Of a stretch of DNA of 39,444 bases, positions 26,933 to 34,403 are shown piece by piece. The notes under the pieces are model-generated. The model did no database searches. It was given only the letters and a program-made list of their open reading frames with translations, and was not told the origin of the DNA. A program made the translations under genes and the position numbers. The stretch covers positions 1 to 39,444 of the forward strand of contig CAYLJO010000033.1 in the NCBI GenBank assembly GCA_964383905.1, written 5' to 3'. The first letter of the stretch is position 1; the number at the start of each line of letters is the position of its first letter. The DNA comes from CAYLJO01 sp964383905 (GTDB lineage Bacteria > Acidobacteriota > Blastocatellia > Pyrinomonadales > Pyrinomonadaceae).

Positions 26933-27502
26933 TCACAGCTTTTTCAGCTCACGCTTGAGCAGTGCGAAGTCCTCTTTAACCTTCTCCCCCAAATCCTCCC
27001 GGTAAAACCTGACCGCCGGGTGATAACCGACGAGATACTTTCGCCCTTCCTGGTTGATCACGCGGCCGCGCGCCTCGTTGACGCTCTTAACGCCCAGTAT
27101 TTTCTTGGCGGCCACGCCGCCGAGCAGCATGATCAGCTTCGGGTTAACCAATGCGATCTGCTCGAATAGATAGTTCGAGGTACAGGTGTCGACCTCGTTC
27201 TTCTTCGGCGTGCGATTTTTCGGCGGGCGGCATTTTACCGTGTTAGTAATGAAGAAATCGCCGCGGTCGAGGCCGGTCCCTTCGAGCACGTGGTCCAGAT
27301 AGCGGCCGGCTGACCCGACGAAGGGATGGCCGCTTTCGTCCTCCTCTCGGCCCGGCGCTTCCCCGATAATCATCACTTTGGCCGACGGCTTGCCGTCACC
27401 CGGGACGGCTAATGTACGCGACTCGTGCAGCGGGCATTTGGTGCAGACACGTATCTGCGCCGCCAATTCTTCAAGCCTCTCGGCCTTCTTTGATCTCGCC
27501 AT
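26933..27502 (-). CDS. Uracil-DNA glycosylase, family 4 (iron-sulphur type)
   Basis: The enzyme removes uracil from DNA as the first step of base-excision repair. The 189-residue protein from ATG 27502 (AGGAGGAAGG directly upstream) has the family-4 active site GEAPGREEDESGHPFVG (47-63) and the second motif YHPAVRF (160-166). Cys20, Cys23, Cys91 and Cys107 are placed as the 4Fe-4S ligands. A longer frame starts at 27622 but would add a non-conserved leader. It is divergent from the ATP-dependent DNA ligase gene, 106 bases away, so the two probably share a control region. Confidence 0.94.
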   Translation of the reverse strand: MARSKKAERLEELAAQIRVCTKCPLHESRTLAVPGDGKPSAKVMIIGEAPGREEDESGHPFVGSAGRYLDHVLEGTGLDRGDFFITNTVKCRPPKNRTPKKNEVDTCTSNYLFEQIALVNPKLIMLLGGVAAKKILGVKSVNEARGRVINQEGRKYLVGYHPAVRFYREDLGEKVKEDFALLKRELKKL

Positions 27503-27532
27503 CCTTCCTCCTAAGGGTACTGTATAGACTCG

Positions 27533-27578
27533 GCTTGCAATTTGCATGCTTGACAGTCTCGATACTCTTTGTAAACCA
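27533..27578 (+). promoter_or_regulatory. Candidate promoter with adjacent palindrome between the glycosylase and ligase genes
   Basis: GCTTGCAATTTGCATGC (27533-27549) is a 17-base palindrome with one mismatched pair. It directly abuts TTGACA (27550-27555). The -10 partner is poor (TAAACC at 27572, spacing 16). The palindrome could be an operator serving both divergent repair genes. Confidence 0.35.
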
Positions 27579-27608
27579 TTTTCATGCGCTTTGTTAACGC
27601 ACTTTGCG

Positions 27609-29240
27609 ATGAAATTCTCCAAGCTTGCACAGACCTACGACCGAATTCAACAGGCGGGCAGCGAACCCGGGAGGGTAGAGATACTCGCCGCCCTGTTCCG
27701 AAGCATGGACCGGAAAACGATTGAGGCCGCCGCCCACTTTACGGCGAGTGAGGTGGTTGACCCGCAGTTGTCTGACCGGCTGGGCATCGGGCCGGGCACC
27801 ATTCGAACCGCGCTGGCCCAGGCGTCAGGCAAAGATGAGAGCGAGATAGATGATCATGTCAAGCAGACGGGCGACATGAGCGAGGTGGTGGCCGAGCTTG
27901 CCCGCGGCTCCGACAGGCTGGCGGTTGACGAGCTGTGGCAGCGCACCAATCGCACCGTCAAGCGCGACGAAGACCGGCTCAAGCTCATCGAATACGTGTT
28001 CGCCAGCACCACGGCGAATGGCGCGAAATACTTCACCCGGATGGTACTGAACCAGATGCGCATCGGCGTCGGCCTCGGGACTCTCATCAGGGCGATTGCC
28101 GAGGCGTTCGACGTCGAGCCTGACAAGGTGGAGCGCCTGTACGTGATGACGAACGACATCGGCCTCGCCGCGACGCGCGCCAGGCGGGGGGCCAGGAGCC
28201 TCGAGCGCACGGGGCTGGCCCTCTTTCGCCCCTACCAATTCATGAACGCGCACAAGATTGACGACCCGCAGGAGGTGTTCAAGCGCCTGGCGGGTAAGCG
28301 GATCATCTTTGAAGTGAAGTATGACGGCGCGCGCCTGCAAATTCACATCAAGGGTGGGAAGCCGGCCGAGATGAAATTCTATTCGCGCCGCCTGAATGAC
28401 GATACTGTTGCGATGCCCGACGTCGTGGAGGCCCTGCGAAAGGCTTGGAAGGACGGCGACGCGATAGTCGAAGGCGAAGCCGTCGCTTACGACCCGGCAC
28501 TGAAAGAGAAACAGCCGTTCCAGGCCGTGCTGATGCGGCTGGGTCGCGTACATAACGTCGAGGAGAAGGCGCGTGAGATTCCGCTCGTTCTTTATCTCTT
28601 TGAAGTAGTCTATCACGACGGCCGAGACCTGATGGAGGTGCCGCAGAAAGAGCGCCGCAAGCTGCTCAGAAAACTCTTCCGCTCCACCGACCGCGTGAAG
28701 ATGACCGACGAGATAGACTCGGACCGGATCGAAGACCAGCAGGAATTCTTCCGGCAGGCGATCAGGGCCGGCCACGAGGGGTTGATGGCCAAAGACCCGG
28801 ATGCTCCTTACGTGCCGGGCAGGCGGACCGATAAGTGGATGAAGATCAAGCCGGCCTTTGAGACGCTGGACGTGGTAGTAGTCGGCGGCATCTGGGGCTC
28901 CGGACGGCGGCGCGGCCTGCTGTCAAGCCTGATCGTGGCCGTCCGCGACGGTGACGAATTTAAGACGGTCGGCAAGGTCGGCACAGGGTTTTCGGAGGAG
29001 ACGCTGAAGGAACTGACCGGGAAACTTGAGCCGAAGATCATCACCACGCGCGGCCGCGACGTCGAGATCGAGCCCGGGATGGTGATCGAAGTGGACTTTC
29101 AAGATATACAGAAGACAAACGCCTACTCCGCGGGCTACGCGTTGCGCATCCCCCGCTTCAAGCGCGAACGCATAGATAAAAGTAGGCGCGAAGCCGATAA
29201 TCTCGCGCGCTTGAAGCGGCTCTATAACCAATCACATTAA
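27609..29240 (+). CDS. lig: ATP-dependent DNA ligase, archaeal/LigB-like
   Basis: This is a 543-residue ligase from MKFSKLAQTYDRIQQ, the typical start of archaeal-type enzymes. The N-terminal DNA-binding domain (about 1-205) contains RMVLNQMRIGVGLGTLIRAIAEAF. The adenylation domain has motif I VKYDGAR with the lysine nucleophile at residue 237, then IVEGEAVAYD, EGLMAKDP and TDKWMKIKP. The C-terminal OB domain ends near residue 540. A frame beginning at 27546 adds a leader that does not fit the family. No Shine-Dalgarno sequence is seen. Because the nearby LigD lacks its ligase domain, this enzyme is the obvious candidate to seal the ends that LigD prepares; that pairing is inference. Confidence 0.95.
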   Translation: MKFSKLAQTYDRIQQAGSEPGRVEILAALFRSMDRKTIEAAAHFTASEVVDPQLSDRLGIGPGTIRTALAQASGKDESEIDDHVKQTGDMSEVVAELARGSDRLAVDELWQRTNRTVKRDEDRLKLIEYVFASTTANGAKYFTRMVLNQMRIGVGLGTLIRAIAEAFDVEPDKVERLYVMTNDIGLAATRARRGARSLERTGLALFRPYQFMNAHKIDDPQEVFKRLAGKRIIFEVKYDGARLQIHIKGGKPAEMKFYSRRLNDDTVAMPDVVEALRKAWKDGDAIVEGEAVAYDPALKEKQPFQAVLMRLGRVHNVEEKAREIPLVLYLFEVVYHDGRDLMEVPQKERRKLLRKLFRSTDRVKMTDEIDSDRIEDQQEFFRQAIRAGHEGLMAKDPDAPYVPGRRTDKWMKIKPAFETLDVVVVGGIWGSGRRRGLLSSLIVAVRDGDEFKTVGKVGTGFSEETLKELTGKLEPKIITTRGRDVEIEPGMVIEVDFQDIQKTNAYSAGYALRIPRFKRERIDKSRREADNLARLKRLYNQSH

Positions 29241-29264
29241 TGGTTGCTGAAAGAGTTAAGGACG

Positions 29265-29417
29265 ATGATCAGAAAACTAAAGAGTGGCAAATACAGGCTC
29301 TACTCGCGTAAGAAAGACCCCAGGACCGGCAAGCGAAAGAACCTGGGCACATTCGACACCCGCGAGGCGGCCGAAAAGCACGAGCGAGCGGTCCAGTATT
29401 TCAAGCATAAAGGATAA
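29265..29417 (+). CDS. 50-residue basic protein following the DNA ligase
   Basis: This short gene starts MIRKLKSGKYRLYSRKKDPR and continues with TGKRKNLGTFDTREAAEKHE and a short helical tail. The pattern of two or three strands followed by a helix with the TF-T-EAAEKHE motif resembles the Arm/AP2-like DNA-binding domain at the start of tyrosine integrases. It begins 24 bases after the ligase stop, so the two are probably cotranscribed. AAGGA lies close to the ATG. I recall similar short proteins near repair genes in other bacteria. The DNA-binding role is inferred from fold resemblance. Confidence 0.72.
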   Translation: MIRKLKSGKYRLYSRKKDPRTGKRKNLGTFDTREAAEKHERAVQYFKHKG

Positions 29418-29443
29418 GCCCCGGCTCAGAGCCGAGTGGGCTT
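29416..29443 (+). terminator. Hairpin after the ligase operon
   Basis: AAGCCC-CGGCTC-A-GAGCCG-AGT-GGGCTT forms a two-part stem of 6+6 pairs with a 3-base bulge, starting at the stop codon of the 50-residue protein. There is no T run, so it may be a factor-assisted end or a 3'-end protector. No gene is seen between it and 29613. Confidence 0.5.
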
Positions 29444-29613
29444 CGACCATCTATAGCAGCTTGCGATTGGGAGTAAGCTGTTTTCTCTGTGCCCCCCTCT
29501 CGGGTCTCCATGGTGAGGCCCTGCCTTACGTCCATTCGCTATTTGCTATAACCTGTCCTTTAGCTCCGGGTCATCCTGTTAGGGCACTGCTGTCCGAGCC
29601 CGTTCTGTCAATG

Positions 29614-30600
29614 TTACCGGTTCACCATTGCCATCATCGCCCGCGGGTAGCGTGAGCCCGCGGCGGCGCCTCGCGGCGCGACCTCGTCGATGCGCCGGAG
29701 GTCTTCCCGCGTTAACCCCACTTCCAACGCGGCGACATTCTCCTCCAGATATTTCCGGCGCTTAGTACCGGGGATGGGTACAACGTCCTCACCTTGCGCC
29801 AGCACCCAGGCCAGTGCCAGTTGTGCCGGGGTGCATCCTTTCTCTGCCGCTATCTCCTCGATCTTTCTCACCAGGCCGAGATTCTTCTGAAAATTCTCGC
29901 CCTGAAAGCGCGGTGAATGGCGGCGGTAATCGTCTTCCGCCAGATCATCAAACCTCTTGATCTGCCCGGTCAGGAAGCCACGGCCGAGCGGGCTGTAGGC
30001 GACAAAGCCGATCCCGAGCTCGCGGCAGGTCGGCAGGATTTCGTCTTCGGGGTCACGACTCCACAAGCTGTACTCGCTCTGTAACGCCGCAATCGGGTGG
30101 ACGCTGTGAGCGCGGCGTAATGTCTCCGGCGCCGCCTCGGAGAGACCGAGGTACCGGACCTTGCCCTCTTGAACCAGTCGGGCCATCGCCCCGACCGTCT
30201 CCTCGACGGGCGTGTTCGGATCAACCCGGTGCTGGTAGTAAAGGTCGATGGTCTCGACGCCAAGACGGCGGAGGCTCGCTTCGCAGGAGGAGCGTACGTA
30301 CTCGGGCCTCCCGCTGACCCCGCGAACGCTCGGGTCTTCTGTCCTGACGATGCCGAACTTAGTGGCGAGCACAACTTCGTCGCGGCGGCCACGGATGGCC
30401 CGCCCGACCAGATCCTCATTGGTCCGCGGCCCGTACACGTCGGCCGTGTCAAGGAAGTTGACACCCAGCTCGAGCGCCCGGTGGATAGTCGCAACGGACT
30501 CCTTATCATCCGGCTCGCCGTAAAATTCCGACATCCCCATACAGCCCAGACCCATCGCCGAAACGGTGAGTCCGCTTCTCCCTAACTGCCGCGTCTTCAT
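29614..30600 (-). CDS. Aldo/keto reductase
   Basis: This is a 328-residue NADPH-dependent oxidoreductase of the aldo/keto reductase superfamily, closest in style to the YakC/AKR13-like group (MKTRQLGRSGLTVSAMGLGCMGMSEFYG). The catalytic tetrad is complete: Asp51 and Tyr56 (NFLDTADVYG), Lys81 (LATKFG) and His124 (YYQHRVDP). PIPGTKRRKYLEENV near the C-terminus is the cofactor-binding segment. It reduces aldehydes and ketones; the physiological substrate is unknown. It lies 190 bases after the semialdehyde dehydrogenase gene, with a repeat between, so cotranscription is uncertain. Confidence 0.94.
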   Translation of the reverse strand: MKTRQLGRSGLTVSAMGLGCMGMSEFYGEPDDKESVATIHRALELGVNFLDTADVYGPRTNEDLVGRAIRGRRDEVVLATKFGIVRTEDPSVRGVSGRPEYVRSSCEASLRRLGVETIDLYYQHRVDPNTPVEETVGAMARLVQEGKVRYLGLSEAAPETLRRAHSVHPIAALQSEYSLWSRDPEDEILPTCRELGIGFVAYSPLGRGFLTGQIKRFDDLAEDDYRRHSPRFQGENFQKNLGLVRKIEEIAAEKGCTPAQLALAWVLAQGEDVVPIPGTKRRKYLEENVAALEVGLTREDLRRIDEVAPRGAAAGSRYPRAMMAMVNR

Positions 30601-30710
30601 AGCCGGCTCTTTCCTCCTGAAAAACCACTTTCAATAAATTCTGCTTTCATCCACACTTGTACCTTTTACCTTTTTACTGTTTTATTACCATCCCTTATCT
30701 TCCTCTTGTC

Positions 30711-30744
30711 TTTCCTCTGTGTCCTCTGCGTCCTCTGCGGTTCA
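30711..30744 (-). repeat. 3'-end purine-rich repeat, copy 4
   Basis: Read on the minus strand this is the most regular copy: ACCGCAGAGG, ACGCAGAGG and ACACAGAGGAAA. It lies 46 bases after the stop codon of the semialdehyde dehydrogenase gene. Confidence 0.85.
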
Positions 30745-30790
30745 TTCCTCAAGATGCCGTGGACTCCGGCCCCGGCGTTTCGATTTAGCA

Positions 30791-32185
30791 TCACTCGGTA
30801 TCGCTGCGGCTGTATCCCTTGTCTTTGATCCAGACCGTTTTGACATTCACGAACTCACGGATGCCGTATGCGTTCAGTTCGCGCCCGTAGCCGGAATGCT
30901 TCACGCCGCCGAAGGGAAGGCGCGGGTCGGATGCCACCATGCCGTTAATGAAGACCTGACCGGCCTCAATCTCCTCGATGAAGAACTTACGCTCCGCTTC
31001 GTCATTCGTCCACGCGCTCGAGCCGAGCCCGAACGGTGAATCGTTGGCCAGGCGAACCGCTTCCTCCCGGTCGCGCGCCCGAAAGAGAATCGCCACGGGC
31101 CCGAAAATCTCTTCGTAGTAAACCGGCGAATCTCTGTTGATATCCGCCAGGACGGTCGGCAGGTAGTAATTACCCGCGCGCTCCAGTCGCTTGCCGCCGG
31201 TCAGAATGCGTGCGCCCGCCTTGGCCGCTTTCTGAACCTGTTCGTCAAGGTCTTCGAGTATCTGTGTGGTCGCGAGCGGGCCGATGTCGACCTTCTCGTC
31301 GGTCGGATCACCGATCTTGAGGGCTTCCATACCCTCGACGAAGCGGCGCTCGAACTCGTCATATATCTCCGCGGCGACGATAAAGCGCTTGGCGGCAATG
31401 CACGACTGCCCGTTGTTAATCGTGCGCGCTTTCACCGCCGTCTTCACGGCCTCGTCGAGGTCGGCGCTCGGCATCACGATGAACGGATCGCTGCCGCCGA
31501 GCTCCAGCACGGTCTTCTTAATCTGCTTGCCGGCCTCGCTCGCGACTTGGCTTCCGGCCGGCTCACTTCCCGTCAGCGTGGCCGCCGTGACGCGCGGGTC
31601 ATCGAGGATACCCGAGACCTTGTCGGAGCCGATGAGCAGCGTCTGGAATGCGCCTTCCGGGAACCCTGATCGCCGGAAGATCTCTTCGATCGCCAGCGCG
31701 CACTGCGGCACGTTTGAAGCGTGCTTGAGGAGCCCGACGTTACCGGCCATCAGCGCCGGGGCGGCGAAGCGAAAGACCTGCCAGAAGGGGAAATTCCAGG
31801 GCATTACGGCGAGCACCGGACCGATCGGCTGGTAGTGAATGTAGCTCAGCGTGGCGTTGGTCTCGATCACCTCATCGGCGAGCAACCGTTCGGCCCTTTC
31901 GGCGTAGTAGCGGCAGGCCGTGGCGCATTTGGCCGCTTCCTCCACCGCCGCCTTCAAGGGCTTTCCCATCTCGGTCGTCATCAGTCGCCCGAACCTCTCT
32001 TTTTCCGCCTCCAGGATCTCGGCGGCGCGGGTCATCCTCTGCGACCGCTCGGCAAATGTTGTGCGCCGGTACCCGCGGAAAGTGTCCGCTGCCCGCTGCA
32101 GTTTCTCCTCGGTCTCCGCGTCCGAGAGCGGTTCAAAGGATTTAATTGTCTCACCCGTCGCCGGATTGATGCTCGCTATCGCCAT
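30791..32185 (-). CDS. NAD(P)-dependent succinate-semialdehyde dehydrogenase
   Basis: This 464-residue aldehyde dehydrogenase is of the Sad/YneI-like short type. It oxidises succinate semialdehyde, or a related aldehyde, to the acid. The active site is intact: Asn131 (MPWNFPFWQ), Glu229 (LELGGSDPF) and Cys262 (NNGQSCIAAKRF). It begins MAIASINPATGETIKSFEPL, the usual N-terminus. No GABA transaminase gene is adjacent, so the source of the aldehyde is open. The ribosome site is AGAGGTTG, about 8 bases upstream. Confidence 0.93.
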   Translation of the reverse strand: MAIASINPATGETIKSFEPLSDAETEEKLQRAADTFRGYRRTTFAERSQRMTRAAEILEAEKERFGRLMTTEMGKPLKAAVEEAAKCATACRYYAERAERLLADEVIETNATLSYIHYQPIGPVLAVMPWNFPFWQVFRFAAPALMAGNVGLLKHASNVPQCALAIEEIFRRSGFPEGAFQTLLIGSDKVSGILDDPRVTAATLTGSEPAGSQVASEAGKQIKKTVLELGGSDPFIVMPSADLDEAVKTAVKARTINNGQSCIAAKRFIVAAEIYDEFERRFVEGMEALKIGDPTDEKVDIGPLATTQILEDLDEQVQKAAKAGARILTGGKRLERAGNYYLPTVLADINRDSPVYYEEIFGPVAILFRARDREEAVRLANDSPFGLGSSAWTNDEAERKFFIEEIEAGQVFINGMVASDPRLPFGGVKHSGYGRELNAYGIREFVNVKTVWIKDKGYSRSDTE

Positions 32186-32312
32186 CTCAATTCAACCTCT
32201 TATCTACCCGATTAAATACACACTAACCCTAATTGGATCGATGAGGCATCATGCCATAGCCGGGACCGAATTAGAAGCCGTCCACCTATCAAATTAGAAT
32301 TCTGAACCGCGA

Positions 32313-33044
32313 TTAGGTCCTGATTAGTTGGACGGCGATGGCAATCAGCGCGATTCCGGCGATGGTCGCTGCCGCGACCGCAATACCCGGAGAGCGGCGA
32401 TGCGCTTCAGGCAGCAGGTCGCTGGTTGCCGTGTACAGGAAAAATCCCGAGGCGAAGGCGAGGAACACGGCGAGTGCCCCTTCGGACGGCAGAAACATCA
32501 ACGCGAGCAGCCCCCCACAGACAGGGGCTACGGCGTCCAGGACAAGAAACACGAGGTCGCCGCGGCGCGCCGGCTCGCCGTGCGTGACGAGCAGGATAGT
32601 GTTTAGGCCGTCACTCATGTCATGAGCAATAACCGCGATCGCCACCAGAAGGCCCGTCCGCCAACTGACCATCGCCGCCGCGCCGATCGCCGCGCCGTCA
32701 AGCGTACTGTGGATGATCAGCCCGATCGCGGCCAACCTGCCGATGTGGTGATGCGCGTCATTCGAACAGTCGCCCTCCGGACAGGCGTGTAGAATCAGGA
32801 GGCGCTCCGTCAGGTAAAACAGTAGGAAGCCGGTCACGACAATGCCGAGGACAATACGTGTACCCCACCTCTGTCCCTCGGCCACCGACAGCGATTCCGG
32901 GAGCAAGTCAAAGAATACTGCGCCAAGGAGAACACCGGCACCCAGCCCCATGAGGAGGTGAATGCGGCGCTGCGCGGCGATCGCGATATAGCCCCCCGTC
33001 AGGGTCGAGAACATCGCCAGCGATGTAAAGAGGAGCGCAAGCAT
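32313..33044 (-). CDS. ZIP-family divalent metal transporter
   Basis: This 243-residue membrane protein has eight or so hydrophobic segments. The metal-binding helices are clear: IIHSTLDGAAIG (His112) and IAHDMSDGLNT (His141, Asp142, Asp145). A His/Cys-rich cytoplasmic loop lies between (HACPEGDCSNDAHHH, residues 86-100). It imports zinc or a similar divalent metal. No zinc-type operator was recognised upstream. Confidence 0.88.
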   Translation of the reverse strand: MLALLFTSLAMFSTLTGGYIAIAAQRRIHLLMGLGAGVLLGAVFFDLLPESLSVAEGQRWGTRIVLGIVVTGFLLFYLTERLLILHACPEGDCSNDAHHHIGRLAAIGLIIHSTLDGAAIGAAAMVSWRTGLLVAIAVIAHDMSDGLNTILLVTHGEPARRGDLVFLVLDAVAPVCGGLLALMFLPSEGALAVFLAFASGFFLYTATSDLLPEAHRRSPGIAVAAATIAGIALIAIAVQLIRT

Positions 33045-33292
33045 GAGACCTTATCCGGCCATCTTCATCCGCACAGACTTGTACTTACTCCATAGTAACC
33101 GATATGCCCTATGAGAGCGACACCTCGGCTGCGATAGACGGCCGTGGCTTTTTAAATTAACCTTCGTCTTGAGCTGAAGAAGGTGTGATCGGGAGAGGTT
33201 CTGAGCCCCGGCGGCGGCGAGATGTTTATAGCCCTACAGAAGAATCAGAATCCAGGCTGCGGTAGGAGCGGCATGTGATATCAAGTCTAAGG

Positions 33293-33379
33293 AGATTAAG
33301 ACAGGATTGATGGGATGGACATAATAAAACCTTAAAAGCTTTTGGCCATCTTGTTAATCCTGTCAATCCTGTCTAATCT
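33293..33379. repeat. Palindromic AGGATT-type repeat element
   Basis: A left arm at 33293-33321 (AGATTAAGACAGGATTGATG and on) and the reverse complement of the right arm at 33352-33379 (AGATTAGACAGGATTGACAG and on) align over about 28 bases. The loop contains AAAAGCTTTT. Short ACAGGATT units repeat inside the right arm. It lies 41 bases from repeat copy 5. I recall similar ACAGGATT repeats in other bacteria; this was not checked. The rest of 33045-33484 holds no gene. Confidence 0.75.
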
Positions 33380-33419
33380 GAAATTCTTCTCCTTAACCTA
33401 AACTCTGAATTCATCAAGC

Positions 33420-33466
33420 TTTCCTCCGTCTTCCTCCGTGTCCCTCTGTGCCCTCTGCGGTTCAAA
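33420..33466 (-). repeat. 3'-end purine-rich repeat, copy 5 (longest)
   Basis: Read on the minus strand this contains ACCGCAGAGGG, CACAGAGGGA, CACGGAGGA and AGACGGAGGAAA, four to five units, only 18 bases after the stop codon of the GGDEF gene. Confidence 0.85.
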
Positions 33467-33484
33467 TCCTCTTCTTCCATCCAC

Positions 33485-34084
33485 TCATACGGATACTGGA
33501 ACGGGACGCCCCTTGCTGCGTTTATGCTCATACATCGCTTGATCCGCCCTCGCCATGACGTCCTCGAGCGACGCTTTGCTTTTGCAATCATAACGCGCGA
33601 TGCCGACGCTGATCGACAGCCTGTAAGTGGCGGAGCCGCGCGTGTTGTAAGCGTCCAGATTCTCTTGTAAACGAGCGATGATCTTCTCCCCACTATTATC
33701 GACGGTATTCGTGGCGAGAATTGTAAACTCGTCACCGCCTATCCGGGCCATAATGTCTGACTCACGAAAGGTGCATTTAAGCAGTTCCGCGATCCGGACC
33801 AACGCCGCCGAGCCTTCCTTATGCCCCAGGGTATCGTTGATCTGCTTGAGGCCGTCCATATCGGCGTAGAAAAGAAGAAAGTTGCTTGCCGTACGCTGGG
33901 CCAATTTGATGTGCTGTTCGGCAAGCATGATGAACCCGCGCCGGTTGTACAAACCCGTCAAATCATCCGTCAGCGAGAGGCTGCGCAGCAGGCGGTGTCG
34001 TTCGATGGCGTAGCGAATGGCGCGCACCAGAATCTGGTTGTCAATCTGCCCTTTGACGAGGAAATCCTGCGTGCCGCTCTTCAT
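33485..34084 (-). CDS. GGDEF diguanylate cyclase, downstream part of a split receiver-GGDEF protein
   Basis: This frame encodes the end of a receiver domain (MKSGTQDFLVKG, with the conserved Lys) and a full GGDEF domain of about 165 residues: SLTDDLTGLYNRRGF at its start and the intact active site RIGGDEFTIL. It therefore can make cyclic di-GMP. The inhibitory RxxD site is not obvious. Its ATG overlaps the stop of the upstream receiver frame as ATGA. One added base near 34091 would fuse the two frames into a normal receiver-GGDEF protein of about 302 residues (EQLA-VEAMKSGTQDFLVK). Either the gene is frameshifted or the halves are made separately by coupled translation. Confidence 0.88.
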   Translation of the reverse strand: MKSGTQDFLVKGQIDNQILVRAIRYAIERHRLLRSLSLTDDLTGLYNRRGFIMLAEQHIKLAQRTASNFLLFYADMDGLKQINDTLGHKEGSAALVRIAELLKCTFRESDIMARIGGDEFTILATNTVDNSGEKIIARLQENLDAYNTRGSATYRLSISVGIARYDCKSKASLEDVMARADQAMYEHKRSKGRPVPVSV

Positions 34085-34392
34085 CGCCTCGACGCTAACT
34101 GCTCATCATCGTGCCCGGTTAAGACGACAATCGGGACGTCCGGCTCCTGCTCCCGAACCTTCACGAGCGTCGTGAGGCCGTCCGCGTCCGGCAGCGAGAG
34201 GTCAAGCAGGACTACGTCAATGCCGCCCGCGTCGAGTTGCGCCAGGCCGGCCGAGAGCCGGTCCGCGCAGACCAACTCCGAGTCCTGGAGAAAGGGTTGA
34301 GAGGCCCCCGCCTTGGCGAGCATGGCCTGCATCATGATGCGCTGTACCGAATTGTCCTCGATCAGCAACACTCTGACAGGTTTAGTACCCAT
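34081..34392 (-). CDS. Receiver domain, upstream part of a split receiver-GGDEF protein
   Basis: From ATG 34392 this encodes 103 residues: MGTKPVRVLLIEDNSVQRIM with the acidic pair, the phospho-acceptor Asp in VVLLDLSLPDADG and the Thr in IVVLTGHDDEQL. It then runs into a stop (ASRR) before the conserved Lys strand, which continues in the next frame. It starts 11 bases after the hybrid kinase stop, so it belongs to that operon and is a likely phosphorelay target of the kinase. Alone it would lack the last strand and helix and probably be unstable. Confidence 0.85.
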   Translation of the reverse strand: MGTKPVRVLLIEDNSVQRIMMQAMLAKAGASQPFLQDSELVCADRLSAGLAQLDAGGIDVVLLDLSLPDADGLTTLVKVREQEPDVPIVVLTGHDDEQLASRR

Positions 34393-34403
34393 GGCGTACC
34401 CCG

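Noticed and set aside
27825..28775. A 316-residue open frame on the minus strand
   Set aside because: It lies wholly inside the ATP-dependent ligase gene on the other strand, has no family motif, and is explained by the GC-rich codon use of the ligase.
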